Of a DNA stretch of 64,000 nucleotides, positions 23,345-34,662 are shown piece by piece; position 1 is the stretch's first letter; every line of letters begins with the position of its first letter. The notes below the pieces were generated by a model that ran no database searches, was not told the DNA's origin, and saw only the letters and a list, made by a program, of their open reading frames with translations. This DNA comes from Candolleomyces eurysporus (taxonomy: Eukaryota; Basidiomycota; Agaricomycetes; Agaricales; Psathyrellaceae): NCBI GenBank assembly GCA_027579435.1, contig JANBPK010000710.1:62001-126000 (forward strand), in the 5' to 3' direction. Position numbers and translations under genes: made by a program.

Positions 23345-26300
23345 ATGGCGCACCAGCCTCTGTCCTACTACCAGCAACAGCAACGGCCTCCGACCTACTA
23401 CGCGTCAGGTGCGGCTTGTCCTCGGCGCCTATCATCGTTTCTTACTCATTCTGACCGTGACCTGCCTACTCTAGGCCCTGCTGTGAAGAGGCCTCCTCAG
23501 CTGTACACTCAGAGCAACCCTTACTTCCAGCAACCATTAATGTACGTCCCTCAGCTCTTTCCTCAAGTATTGACCCTCATCGATGCCATGCCAGTATGCC
23601 CCCGTATAATAGTCCACAGCATCCCTACCAGCAGGGCATGTACCCCGACTCTCAGGGCTGGTACGGCGCCTCGTACCCCCACCAACATATGTCTCCTCCT
23701 TTAGGAGTACCCATGTACCCCCAACAACACCGCATACCATCGCACATGCAGCTCAGCCCCATCCAAGTCCCATTGTCCCAGCAGAGCCCATCGAGTCCTG
23801 TTGGCATGAGCTTGTCGCCGCTGCACTCCCCATACAACACCCAAGGAAACCTCCAACTGCTTCCCCCGACCCAATCGCCGGGGAATCACCCAAGATCGCC
23901 CCCGGGCCTGCCCCACCCACCGCATCTGAACACCAACCTCTCACCTACGTACGCCCCGGGGACAGCGGGGGGGTATGCACGTGTTCTATNACCACACCAG
24001 CTGCCGCTCAACAGCAGCAAGGAGCGCGTCCACAGCAAATGGGCCTCCCACATCCCAGCCAGGCAGCCAACGGCCACGGCCACTGGTCGGGCGAGGACCA
24101 TCCCCCTCCGACGATAACGACGACGACGGGTGGTGTGGCGACGACGACGGTGACGACGACTTCGACGGAGATGCACGAATCGTGGAAGTCGAGGTTGGCA
24201 CCGTTACCCGGGTTTGTGTCTCGTCCGCACTTGTTGCCCCCCGTCGCCAGAAGCTCGGCCGTCCTCCACCAGCCTCCCCCTCAGACTCCCACCAGTGCTN
24301 CTNCTNCTNATAACAGTGGAAAGTCCGGTCCGACTGCTATTCAAATTAAAGCGCCTTCCGGGAAATCCAATGTAACGTCGGAAGGCACGAGTAGTGTTGG
24401 TGTCAATGGGGATGGGAAGAGCGCAGAGAAGAGTAATATGAAGAAGAAGAGTGGGACGGGTGACAGCAATTCGGCTCAGCAGCAGCAGAAGCCGCCCAAG
24501 TTGGCACTCTTACCTCCCATGTCGTTCATGAAGGATGGAGCGGCGGCGGCGGCGGCAGGGAATGCTGTTAATCCCAGCCCCAGCCCCGCTGGGTCTGCGA
24601 GAGACGACGACATTCCCGTGCTGTCGCCGATCAGCGAGCGAGATGAAGAGGACGAAGAGGAGGGACGCGGTGGTGGTGGTGTCCAGACGATCGTGGTGGT
24701 GGAGGATGCAGGCGCAGATGCCGCTCCTACTACCGCGGGGAGCGCAGTGAAGAGCCCGGGGTCTGCACAGGTTCGTCTCGCCTTTTTATCCCATTCATAT
24801 ATATATGATATGTACTCATCGTTGACATAATGCTGACGTCTACCCTTGCGTACCTTTTTTTTTTTCTTCTTTNATATGTAGAGTGTGAATGGCCATGGGG
24901 CAGCGCTATTCTCACCTCGAGGCGACGATAATTTCCAATTCGACATTTATGCGGACCCGTTCGTGCCGCAGTACCTCAAGGACATCCAGATGCAGCCGCA
25001 CGTGCTCACCCCNCTGCCGCCGATCCCCGTGTACCCGACCGGAGCGTACCTGCAAGAGTACTTGACGACGAAGAGGGTGGCGGAGGTGCACAAGAAGGTG
25101 ATGGGGCTGGGNCTGTTGGCGTATGGGCCGCCGCCGTCGAGTCGGATCGTGGGTGGGATGTCGCAGGCTCAGTCTCCGTTGACCCCTGTAGGAGNGAGGN
25201 GGGNAGCGGGGAAGATGCAGGCGCAGCTGCAGCCTCATCAGCAGCTCCCGCCTCTTACCCCGGAGACGTACTATGCCCATTTTACGCACCTCCTTAGGTG
25301 GGAGCTCGATGCGCAGGCGTCTCAGAAGGAGACGCTTATCCTGTGGAAGGCAGGGATCAAGGTGCTCGATTGGGATGAGAGTACGTTTGTGGTGTACGTG
25401 CCGAGTGTGAGGGGCGAGTACGGAGAGGCGGGGAGCAGGATGGGTGTGGGTGTGGGTGATTTGGTTCATCTGAGGGAGGTTGTGGAGTTTATGGTGGAGG
25501 TTCCGGGGAGTGCGGGGAGTAACAAAGGGAGGGGAGGGGAGAGTTGCAAGGAGACGGTGATCAGCGGGCAGGGGACAGGCAGGGCGTTTGAAGGGAGAGT
25601 GTCGGTGGTTAGGAAGAGAGAGGGGTTGATACGTGAGTACCAAGCTACCGTCTCTCCTTGAGTTCTGTCTGTTGACTCNTTTTTTTTTTTNGGGTGCGCA
25701 GATATGTACAGTCCAACTCTGAGACAACACATCCAGACGTACACACCGCCTACGCCTTCTACGATGTTCATGGACGGATGGCCGGTGTTTACACCACAGG
25801 ATAACCTTCCTTACCTGTTCAATGTCACCTTCACGTTGAACGCCCGGCCGCTGTGTGTCATGGANCAAGCGCTGAACGTCGTGGCTCGACTCTTGCTTGC
25901 AGACTCTCCCTCTTCCTCGTCNACAACCCCGATNAGGCCAACNTCGAGNTCTCCGTCGTCTACTNTGCCCAAGAATCCTAGCCCGAACAGTCCGAGTGCG
26001 CTTAGGCGCGCGAAGATCGANGCTTCTCTGAATGCTATNGCGGGGCAAGGNAAAGAGGGAACGANNNNNNNNNNNNNNNNNNNNNNNNNNNNNNNNNNNN
26101 NNNNNNNNNNNNNNNNNNNNNNNNNNNNNNNNNNNNNNNNNNNNNNNNNNNNNNNNNNNNNNNNNNNNNNNNNNNNNNNNNNNNNNNNNNNNNNNNNNNN
26201 NNNNNNNNNNNNNNNNNNNNNGCAGNGATTTTATCNTTACGAAGGGTNTGTTATTGACTTNTGGATTTTTTTTTGCAGTCTGCTGTCAAGGCTATCTCGT

Positions 26301-28619
26301 TGACGCATTCGACTGTGCCCCATTTGATCAGTGGGCCGCCAGGGACTGGGAAGACGAGGTGAGTATTTTTTTTTTTGTTTCTCGATNAGCATNAAACGNT
26401 TAGCTGATGATTCTCGTTTCAGGACCGTGGTTGAAACTGTCCTGCAGATCCTGCGTCTCCAACCAGAAGCCTGCATCTTNCTTTGTGCGCCTTCGAATCC
26501 TGCTACGGANACCCTCGTTCGGAGGTTGAGGACGCATCTGANCCCGAGGGAGATGTTCAGGCTNAACGANATGAATAGGACGTTTGCGGAAGTGCCTGAT
26601 GAGATTAGGCAGTATACATGTACGTTTTCTTTCATCTTCTCCNCTNNCCTCGTTTCTCGCCCGCTGANATTTTGATTGCGTGTGTCTCTAGATGTCGAGA
26701 ATGACCAGTATGCTCTACCNCACTGGCAGACGTTCTTGAAGTATCGCGTGGTTGTGACGGCGTGTATGGATGCGTCGATCATCTTGGGTGCCGACTTGGG
26801 CAATTTGGGGNTGATGGATATGGAGGATGAGATGATGAANAGTTTCCATCCTAGTGGNAGNGGTGGNGTGCATCAAGTCAGACCGCATTGGACGCATCTG
26901 ATTATTGACGAGGTTCGTACTGCAATTATTTTTTCCCTCCCTCGTCGTGTTATCTAGGGCTGAATCGTTAACGCTGATCCATCTTTATCTGTTTAGGCTG
27001 CGCAAGGGAGCGANCCGGAGCTCATGATACCGATTTCAGTCGTTACTGTTCATTCGAAATACTTGAAGACTTATAATAACCAACATACTGATACGAGCAA
27101 CTCTACACATACCGATATCGNGATCCCCAGGCTTGTGCTTTGTGGAGATCCTAATCAGCGTATGTCTTNCTCCNTTACTTTGTTTTGGCTTCAAACAGAG
27201 CCGAGGAACTGANGTGAATCTCNTTTTAGTTGGGCCTATGATCAGCTCTGAGGACGCCAGAACTGGAGAACTCGACGTGTCNCTTCTNGAACGTCTGTTC
27301 GAAAGNTCTCTGTATGCGTACTCGAAAGCCAGACCACGATCGTCATCNCTCATTCATCGTCATCTTCGGTACCAACACCAAACACAACAGCAAATAACCA
27401 AACAAAACCAACAGATCTCTCCTTCTTCNCCTTCGTATGCTTCTGCTGTCTCTGGATACTCTTCGAACGAACTATTGTCTACTGCTAATTTCTCGAGTTT
27501 TGTTACTTCTAATTCTACGTCTACTGCTACTGCTACTTTTGTTGATGCTTTTAGTCCTACGTCTACTTTTACTCCTAGTTTCGATTCTACTTTTAGGTAT
27601 AGGCCGTATACTAATCTCGTAAAGGTGTGTACCCCTCTCCAACTTTTGTGTGCATGCTGACGAACCCTTTCTAGAACTACCGCAGTCACCCGGTCATTTT
27701 GATGCCCCCTTCTGCTATATTTTATAATGATACATTAGAGCCGTGTGCGAAGAATGGGTCGGTGACGTGGTCGGGATTGGCGAATCCGCAGTTGCCCCTC
27801 AAGTTTATTGGGCATAATCATCCGGATGCTACGAATGACGAGGTGCGCTTCCCTTCCTCCTCCTCCTCCTTTCCATCGATCTAAACTGAGCTGACGACGG
27901 GAAATTTTTTCAACTAGCGCGCGACATGGTACAACAAGGGTGAAATCCGAAAAGTCGTCGAAGTCATCAAATCGATGTTGGCGGATAACCTGTTGTCGAC
28001 GCCGCCGTTGAGGCCTGCGCATATTGGGGTGATGGCGCCTTGGAGGGAGCAGGTGTGGAAGCTGCGTGAGGAGCTGAGGAAGGAGCATTTGCGTGAGGTG
28101 GATGTGGGTACGGTGGAGGATTTCCANGGGAGGGAGAGTAGGGTNGTTATTATTTCTTGTGTGAGGAGCAGTCCGAGGTTCCTGCATGAGGATGCGAGGA
28201 GGGGAGTGGGGCTGTATCATGAGAGGAAGAGGTGAGTGATCAAACGTTTTTCGTCTGTCGTCAGAAAGCTAATCCCTTTGATTTAGGATGAATGTAGCGA
28301 TCTCGCGTGCTNGAGAGTTGTTGGTCGTCATCGGGAATGGGAGTTTGTTCCAGAAGGACCCGTATTGGAAGAGCTTTTTGCAGTTCGCGATGAGGAATAA
28401 GCTGTGTGTATTNCTCTCCCTTCCATCCGACATCCTCAACTGATCTGCCTTCACTTTAGCTACATGGGACCTGAACTCGACCTCGAGTTTGATGGCAACT
28501 ATATCTCGCGCTTGGAGTCGCAGTTGCTGCATTCTGTGGAGGATACCGTTGAGTTTGATGAGGAGGAGCAAGGTATCTTNGTTGCGGGTGGGNTNGCGAG
28601 GGAAGTGCTTAGCGAGTGA
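23345..28619 (+). CDS. MOV10/SDE3-like superfamily 1 RNA helicase (upstream, full-length copy)
   Basis: This family unwinds or remodels RNA; MOV10, SDE3 and Armitage act in RNA silencing and in restraint of retroelements. The Gln/Pro/Ser-rich N-terminus starts MAHQPLSYYQQQQRPP. It is followed by acidic low-complexity sequence, a conserved region (FQFDIYADPFVPQYLKDIQ, then LPPLTPETYYAHFTHLLRWE) and an SF1 core: motif I HLISGPPGTGKT (26320-26356), Ia LLCAPSNPATDTLVRRL, II IIDE joined over an intron to AAQGSEPELMIP, III LVLCGDPNQ-LGPMI, IV NYRSHPVIL, V VGTVEDFQGRESRVVIIS and VI MNVAISRARELLVV. It ends AREVLSE at 28619. Problems are a frame break at 23960-23995 around an N and a G run, many Ns, and a gap at 26065-26221 that hides the segment just before motif I. 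A Ser/Thr-rich linker between motifs III and IV (27360-27600) is longer than in the downstream copy. The frame break looks like sequencing error. Confidence 0.85.
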
Positions 28620-29550
28620 GGGTCCTTGACAATTTTCTTTCGTTGTAGTACTCTTTCCTGTGTTGTTNGCTTGTGGATANTNNAGGAACGCGTGACGTCA
28701 CTCAGAACGCGTNTGATTCCNATTNNNGCACGTCACACNTCACGGCNCATGTGAGCAATGTCACACTTGTCACNNAGTGGTCGCTCNTTNNAGCGTCAGT
28801 TCGAATCGNNNNTCTCCCTNGAGTCGTTTTAACTGCGACATCAGTAGGATTGCTGGATTNCTCAGGAATACNCTGTAAGTACTCTGTGAACCTGCTTATG
28901 GGTNCAACAAGGCTTACAATGTCGGTAGAAACAATGCAAACTCATGCGNCAGGTTCTTNTTNTCACNGTCTTTGCNNNACNGCNANGTNATTTGAGGTTG
29001 GCCTCATGTTCTCGTGCGAATTCCGAAATGCCATATATATGGTACNNCATCACTTCATCCCTTCATNTTCTCCTTCGTGTTGACCATGTCGCTCCTCTTC
29101 ACTCCGATTGTTGGAAGACCGAAACCTGGTGCACCTGAAGTGGATTCGTCTGGCGACGAATATTATTCCGATAACGATACCGGTCTTGGAAATGGTGGTC
29201 GTCATGGTCGGCCCCCAGCTTATGGACAGCCGTCNACNTCCAGGAATCCTCTTGCTGGTGGACCGAGACGAGGTGCGAATCAGCAGTTGTCGGGACCTCC
29301 GNCTAGAACNNCNTCGTTGGGCGCACCNTGCGCTGTAAGCCCTTGAGCATTGGCANATCTTCGGCGCTTACACGCTTGCGTAGATTTGCNAGGAGAAGCN
29401 TGNACATAGNAAAGATCAGAAAGNATATCCAACTTGTGGGCGTGACTGTGCGGCAGCCTTGAAANCNCCGTGCGAGGTAAGGTTGCCTCTCACTCCGTCC
29501 CTAAATTGCTTCTGTTAAATCTNATATAGGTATGTTACGCTCGGTCGAAN
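23955..29550 (+). repeat. Tandem block, copy 1 (helicase body plus 5' end of PARP-like gene)
   Basis: From the helicase N-terminal exon to the third exon of a PARP-like gene this sequence is repeated, at high identity and in the same order, in 29551-34662. The similarity begins at the motif CCGGGGACAG (near 23950 and 29556) and ends at TATGTTACGCTCGG (near 29545 and 34660). Exons are nearly identical, while introns and intergenic parts differ by small indels. The unit is about 5.6 kb. Confidence 0.88.
26065..26221. other. Assembly gap (157 Ns)
   Basis: An unbroken run of N inside the upstream helicase copy. The corresponding part of the downstream copy (about 31350-31540) is readable and encodes TWLFPEEEDLVE and DGMIKPGEWFDPGLNEEQ, so the missing exon probably encodes the same segment. 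Confidence 0.98.
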
Positions 29551-32500
29551 GACAGCCCGGGGACAGTGGGGGGTATGCACGTGTTCTCTACAACATCAGC
29601 TACTGCTCAACAGCAGCAAGGAGCGCGTTCACAGCAAATANNCATCCCACATCCCAGTCAGGCTGCTACTGGCCATGGTCACTGGTCGAGTGAGGACCAG
29701 CCCCNGACGACGACGACGACGACGGAGATGCATGAGTCATGGAAGTCGAGGTTGGCACCGTTACCGGGGTTCGTGTCTTGTCCGCACTTGTTGCCCCCCA
29801 TCGCCAGAAGTTCGGTCGTCCACCATCCTCCTCAAACTCCCACCGGTGCTGCTACTGCTACTGCTGCAACTGCTAACAATGGAAAGATCGGTCCGACTGC
29901 TGTTCAAATTAAAGCGCCTCCCGGGATAGCGAATACAAACTCGGAAGGCACTAGCGTTAGTGCCAATGAGGAAGGGAAGAGCTCAGAGAAGAAGAAAAGG
30001 AGGAGAAAGAAGAATGGGACGGGTGACAATAGTTCGGCTCAGCAGCAGCCCAAGTTGGCACTTTTCCCTCCCATGTCGTTCATGGTGGAAGATGCGGTCG
30101 CAGATGCCGCTCCTACTACCGCGGGGAGTGTAGTGAAGAGGTCGGGGTCTGCACAGGTTCGTCTCGTTTTTATCCTATTCATATATATGATATGTACTAA
30201 TCGCTGACGTCTACCTTGCGTACTTTTTTTTTCCTTTGATGTAGAGTGTGAATGGCCATGGGGCGCCGTTACTCTCACCTCGAGGCGACGATAATTTCCA
30301 ATTCGACTTCTATGCGGACCCGTTCGTGCCGCAGTACCTCAAGGACATCCAGATGCAGCCGCACGTGCTCACCCCCCTGCCGCCGATCCCTGTGTACCCC
30401 ACCGGAGCGTACCTGCAAGAATATTTGACGGCGAAGAGGGTGGCGGATGTGCATAAGAAGGTGATGGGGCTGGGGCTGTTGGCGTATGGGCCGCCACCGT
30501 CGAGTCGGATCGTGGGTGGGATGTCGCAGGCTCAGTCTCCGTTGACCCCTGGAGGAGGAGGAGCGGGGAAGATGGAAGCGCAGCTGCAGCCTCATCAGCA
30601 GCTCCCGCCTCTCACCCCGGAGACGTACTATGCCCATTTTACGCACCTCCTTAGGTGGGAGCTCGATGCGCAGGCGGCCCGGAAAGAGACACTTATCCTG
30701 TGGAAGGCGGGGATCAAGGTGNTCAATTGGGANGAGAGTACGTTTGTGGTNNACGTACCGAGTGTGAGGGGCGAATATGGAGACGCAGGGAGNAGGATGG
30801 GTGTGGGTGTGGGTGATTTGGTTCATCTGAGGGAGGTTCCGGGGAGTGCGGGGAGTAACAAAGGGAGGGTAGGGGAGAGTTGCAAGAAGACGATGATCAG
30901 TGGGCAGGAGANTGGCAGGGCGTTTGAAGGGAGAGTGTCGGTGGTTAGGAAGAGGGAGGGATGGGTACGTGAGTACCGTGCTTTTTTCTCTCCTTGAGTT
31001 CTGTTTGTTGACTTTTTTGGGGGGCTTGTAGATATGTACAGCCCTACTCTGAAACAGCACATTCAGACGNATACACCGCCTACACCTTCNACGATGTTCG
31101 TAGNCGGATNGCCGGTGTTTGCACCGCAGGATAACCTTCCTTNCTCGTTCAATATNACCTTCACGTTGAACGCCCGGCCGCTGTGTGTNATGGAACAAGN
31201 GCTGNANGNCGTAGCTCGACTCTTACTTGCAGACTCTAGCTCTCCGTNGTCTACTCTGCNCAAGAATCCTATCCCGAACAGTCTGAGTNCGCTTAGGCGC
31301 GCGAGGGTCGAAGCTTCTCTANATNNTATTGCNGGGCAAGNNAAAGAGGGAGCAACTACAGCGANNGCGGGTTTGAATCTGATGANGACGTGGTTGTTCC
31401 CTGAGGAAGAGGACTTGGTGGAATCNNCATTGAGGGTGGATGGGATGATCAAGCCGGGGGAGTGGTTCGATCCTGGGTTGAACGAGGAGCAGAAGGTGAG
31501 TTACAACTCAATGCGAAGATTCCATCATTACGACGGGTATGTTATTAACTTCTGGATTCTTGGTCTTTTTGNAGTCTGCTGTCAAGGTTATCTCGTTGAC
31601 GCATTCGAATGTGCCCCATTTGATCAGTGGGCCACCGGGGACTGGGAAGACGAGGTGAGTATNTTTTGTTCCTCGAACAGCATAAAACGATTGACTGATG
31701 ATTCTCATTTCAGGACCGTGGTTGAAACTGTCCTGCAGATCCTGCGTCTCCAACCAGAAGCCTGCATCTTACTTTGTGCGCCTTCGAATCCTGCTACGGA
31801 TACCCTCGTTCGGAGGTTGAGGACGCATCTGAGCCCGAGGGAGATGTTCAGGCTGAACGATATGNATAGGACGTTTGCGGAAGTGCCTGATGAGATTATG
31901 CAATATACATGTACGTTTTCTTTCGTCTCCTCTCCTCCCCTCGTTTCTCNCCCGCTGACATTTTGACCGCGTGTGTGTCTCTAGATNTCGAGAACGACCN
32001 CTATGCTCTACCGCACTGGCAGACGTTCTTGAAGTATCGAGTGGTTGTGACGTCGTGTATGGATGCGTCGATCATCTTGGGTGCCGACTTGGGCAATTTG
32101 GGNTTGATGGATATGGAGGATGAGATNGTGAATAGTTTTCATCCTAGCAGGAGGGGCGGGGTGAATCAAGTCGCACCGCATTGGACGCATCTNATTATTG
32201 ANGAGGTTCGTACTGCAAATTTTTTCACTCCCTCGTCGTGTCAACTAGGGCTGAATCATTATCCCTAATCCATCTTCATCCGTTTAGGCTGCGCAAGGGA
32301 GCGAACCGGAGCTCATGATACCGGTTTCAGTCGTTACTGTTCATTCGAAATACTTGAAGAGTTATAATAACCAACATACTGATACCAGCGGTTTTACACA
32401 TACCGATTCCGATNTCGTGATCCCNAGGCTTGTGCTTTGTGGAGATCCAAATCAGCGTATGTCTTCCTNCCTCCCTTTTGTTAGCTACNAACAGAACATA

Positions 32501-33691
32501 GGAACTGACGTGAATTNTGTTTTAGTTGGGCCTATGATCAGTTCTGAGGACGCCAGGGCTGGGAAACTCGACGTATCCCTTCTCGAACGTCTGTTCAAAA
32601 GAGCCTTGTATGCGTACAGACCTGGATCGTCGCTCATGCATGCTACTGCTACTTTTGTTGATCCTTCTAGTCCTACGTCTACTTTTAGGTATAGGCCGTA
32701 TACTTATCTCGTGAAGGTGTGTACCCTCTTTCTCTCGGTCCCCTCTCCAAATTTTGTGCGCATGCTGACAAACCCTTTCTAGAACTACCGTAGTCACCCG
32801 GTCATTTTGAAGCCCCCTTCTGCTATATTTTATAATGATACATTAGAGCCGTGTGCGAAGAATGGGTCGGTGAGGTGGTCGGGATTGGCAAATCCACAAT
32901 TGCCCCTCAAGTTTATTGGGCATAATCATCCGGATGCTTCGAATGACGAGGTGCGCTTCCCTTCCTCCTTTCCATCGATCTAATTGGGCTGACAACGGGA
33001 ATTTTTCACCAGCGCGCGACATGGTTCAACAGGGGCGAAATCCGAAAAGTCGTCGAAGTCATCAAATCGATGTTGGCGGATAGCCTGCTGTCGACGCCGC
33101 CGTTGAGGCCTGCACATATTGGGGTGATGGCGCCTTGGAGGGAGCAGGTGTGGAAGCTNCGTGANGAGCTGAGGAAGGAGCAGTTGCGTGAGGTGGATGT
33201 GGGTACAGTGGAGGATTATCAAGGGAGGGAGAGTAGGGTCGTTATTATTTCTTGCGTGAGGAGCAGTCCGAGGTTCCTGCATGAGGATGCGAGGAGGGGG
33301 GTGGGGCTGTATCATGAGAGGAAGAGGTGGGTGATCAACCATTATTCGTTTGTCGTTTTTGGGAGTTCGAAAGTTAATTATCTTGATGTAGGATGAATGT
33401 GGCGATCTCGCGCGCCAGGGAACTATTGGTTGTCGTCGGGAATGGGAGTTTGTTCCAGAAAGACCCATATTGGAAGAGCTTTTTGCAGTTTGCGATGAGG
33501 AATAAGCTGTGCGTGTTTCTCTCCCTTCCATCTGACACCCTCAACTGATCTACCTTCACTCCAGCTATATGGGACCTGAACTCGACCTCGAGTTTGATAG
33601 CAACTATAGCGACAACATTCAACNCCGCCCTAAAGCATACTCCTTAGCAAAGCTCCCAATGTATGCCTCACTGGAGGGTATGTCCCTATAA
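29086..33691 (+). CDS. Predicted in-frame chimera: PARP-type zinc-finger N-terminus fused to MOV10-like helicase
   Basis: At the tandem junction two truncated genes form one open chain. Exon 1 (29086-29338) encodes MSLLFTPIVGRPKPGAPEVD, the same start as the intact PARP-like gene. Exon 2 (29384-29475) encodes the finger with YPTCGRDCAAALK. Exon 3 begins at 29530 with VCYARS and, after an ambiguous codon at 29548-29550, runs straight into GMHVFSTTSATAQQQQ of the helicase without changing frame. The remaining helicase exons keep every motif: LISGPPGTGKT, IIxE-AAQGSEPE (an N in the Asp codon), CGDPNQ, NYRSHPVIL, GTVEDYQGRES and NVAISRA. The last exon keeps YMGPELDLEFD, then reads about 28 unrelated residues to a stop at 33689-33691. 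The product would lack the helicase N-terminal region and the PARP domain. Many Ns make some residues uncertain. It could also be an assembly join of two alleles, in which case no such gene exists. Confidence 0.5.
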
Positions 33692-34662
33692 AGGGTTCAC
33701 CCAAAAAAGCTGGAATTTCGCACTACTGTAATACCGCCTATGTATACGCATTCCCAAGAAAATTGCAACACTGACCAGTTGAAAGTCAAGAAGCCTTCAA
33801 AAATAATCAGTAATAAAGGTTTCCTTCATAGACTTTGCCTCCTCTGCCCATACACTCAGAGCATTACACGTCACGCATCACGGCTCATGTGAGGTATGTC
33901 ACACTTGTCACGGTGGTCCGAGCGCTCGTCCGAGTCTCCTTTTCTTTGAACTGCGACATCAGTAGNATTGTTGAATTTCTCGGGAATACACCGTAAGTAC
34001 TCTCCGAACCTGCTACTGGGTGAAACAAGGCTCACAACTTCGGTAGAAACAATGCAAACTCATGCATCAGGTTCTGGCTGTCTGCGCAGTAGGCTGAGGT
34101 TGGCCTCATGTTCTCGTGCGAACNCCGAAATGCCATATATATGGCTGCCGCAGCGCTTCGTTCCTTCGTATTCTCCTTCGTGTTGACCATGTCGCTCCTC
34201 TCCACTCCGATTGTTGGAAGACCGAAACCTGGTGCACCCGAAGTGGATTCGTCTGGCGACGAATATTATTCCGATGACGATGCCCGTTCGATCGCTAGCG
34301 ATCTTGGAAATGGTGGTCGTCGCGGTCAGCGCCCAGCTTTTGGACAGCCGTCGACGTCCAGGAATCCTCTCGCTGGTGGATCGAGACGAGGTTTGAATCA
34401 GCAGCTGTCGGGACCTCCGCCCAGAACAACCTCGTTGGACGCACTATGCGTTGTAAGCCCCTGAGCATTGCCATATTTTCGGCGCTTACGCACCATGGGT
34501 AGATTTGCGAGGAGAAGCCTGCGTATAGGAAAGGTCAGAAAGCATATCCAACTTGTGGGCGCGGCTGTGCGGCAGTCTTGAAAACTCGCTGCGAGGTAAG
34601 GTTGCCCCTCACCACGTACCTAAATTNCCTCTCTTAAATTCTCATATAGGTATGTTACGCTC
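29551..34662 (+). repeat. Tandem block, copy 2
   Basis: The second copy of the unit. Compared with copy 1 it has a shorter linker between helicase motifs III and IV, a different 258-bp stretch at the helicase 3' end (33609-33866), and a few extra codons (RSIAS) in the PARP-like first exon. Copy 2 is somewhat shorter than copy 1 because of these deletions. Confidence 0.88.
33609..33866. other. Unrelated 258-bp segment replacing the helicase 3' end in copy 2
   Basis: Copies 1 and 2 agree up to CAACTATA in the last helicase exon and again from CACGTCAC upstream of the PARP-like gene. Between these points they share nothing: copy 1 carries the normal C-terminal codons and 3' flank (28508-28728), copy 2 this AT-richer stretch. 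I see no terminal repeats or coding domain within it. Origin unknown. Confidence 0.6.

Noticed and set aside
24912..26048. 378-codon ORF on the minus strand
   Set aside because: It is antisense to the helicase exons, Arg/His-rich, spans a helicase intron and has no motif; it is a by-product of GC-rich third positions on the plus strand. The same holds for 30275-31198.
33609..33866. Transposon insertion
   Set aside because: I see no terminal inverted repeats, target-site duplication or coding part, and copy 1 has a different sequence of similar length at this place, so it is a replacement rather than a simple insertion.
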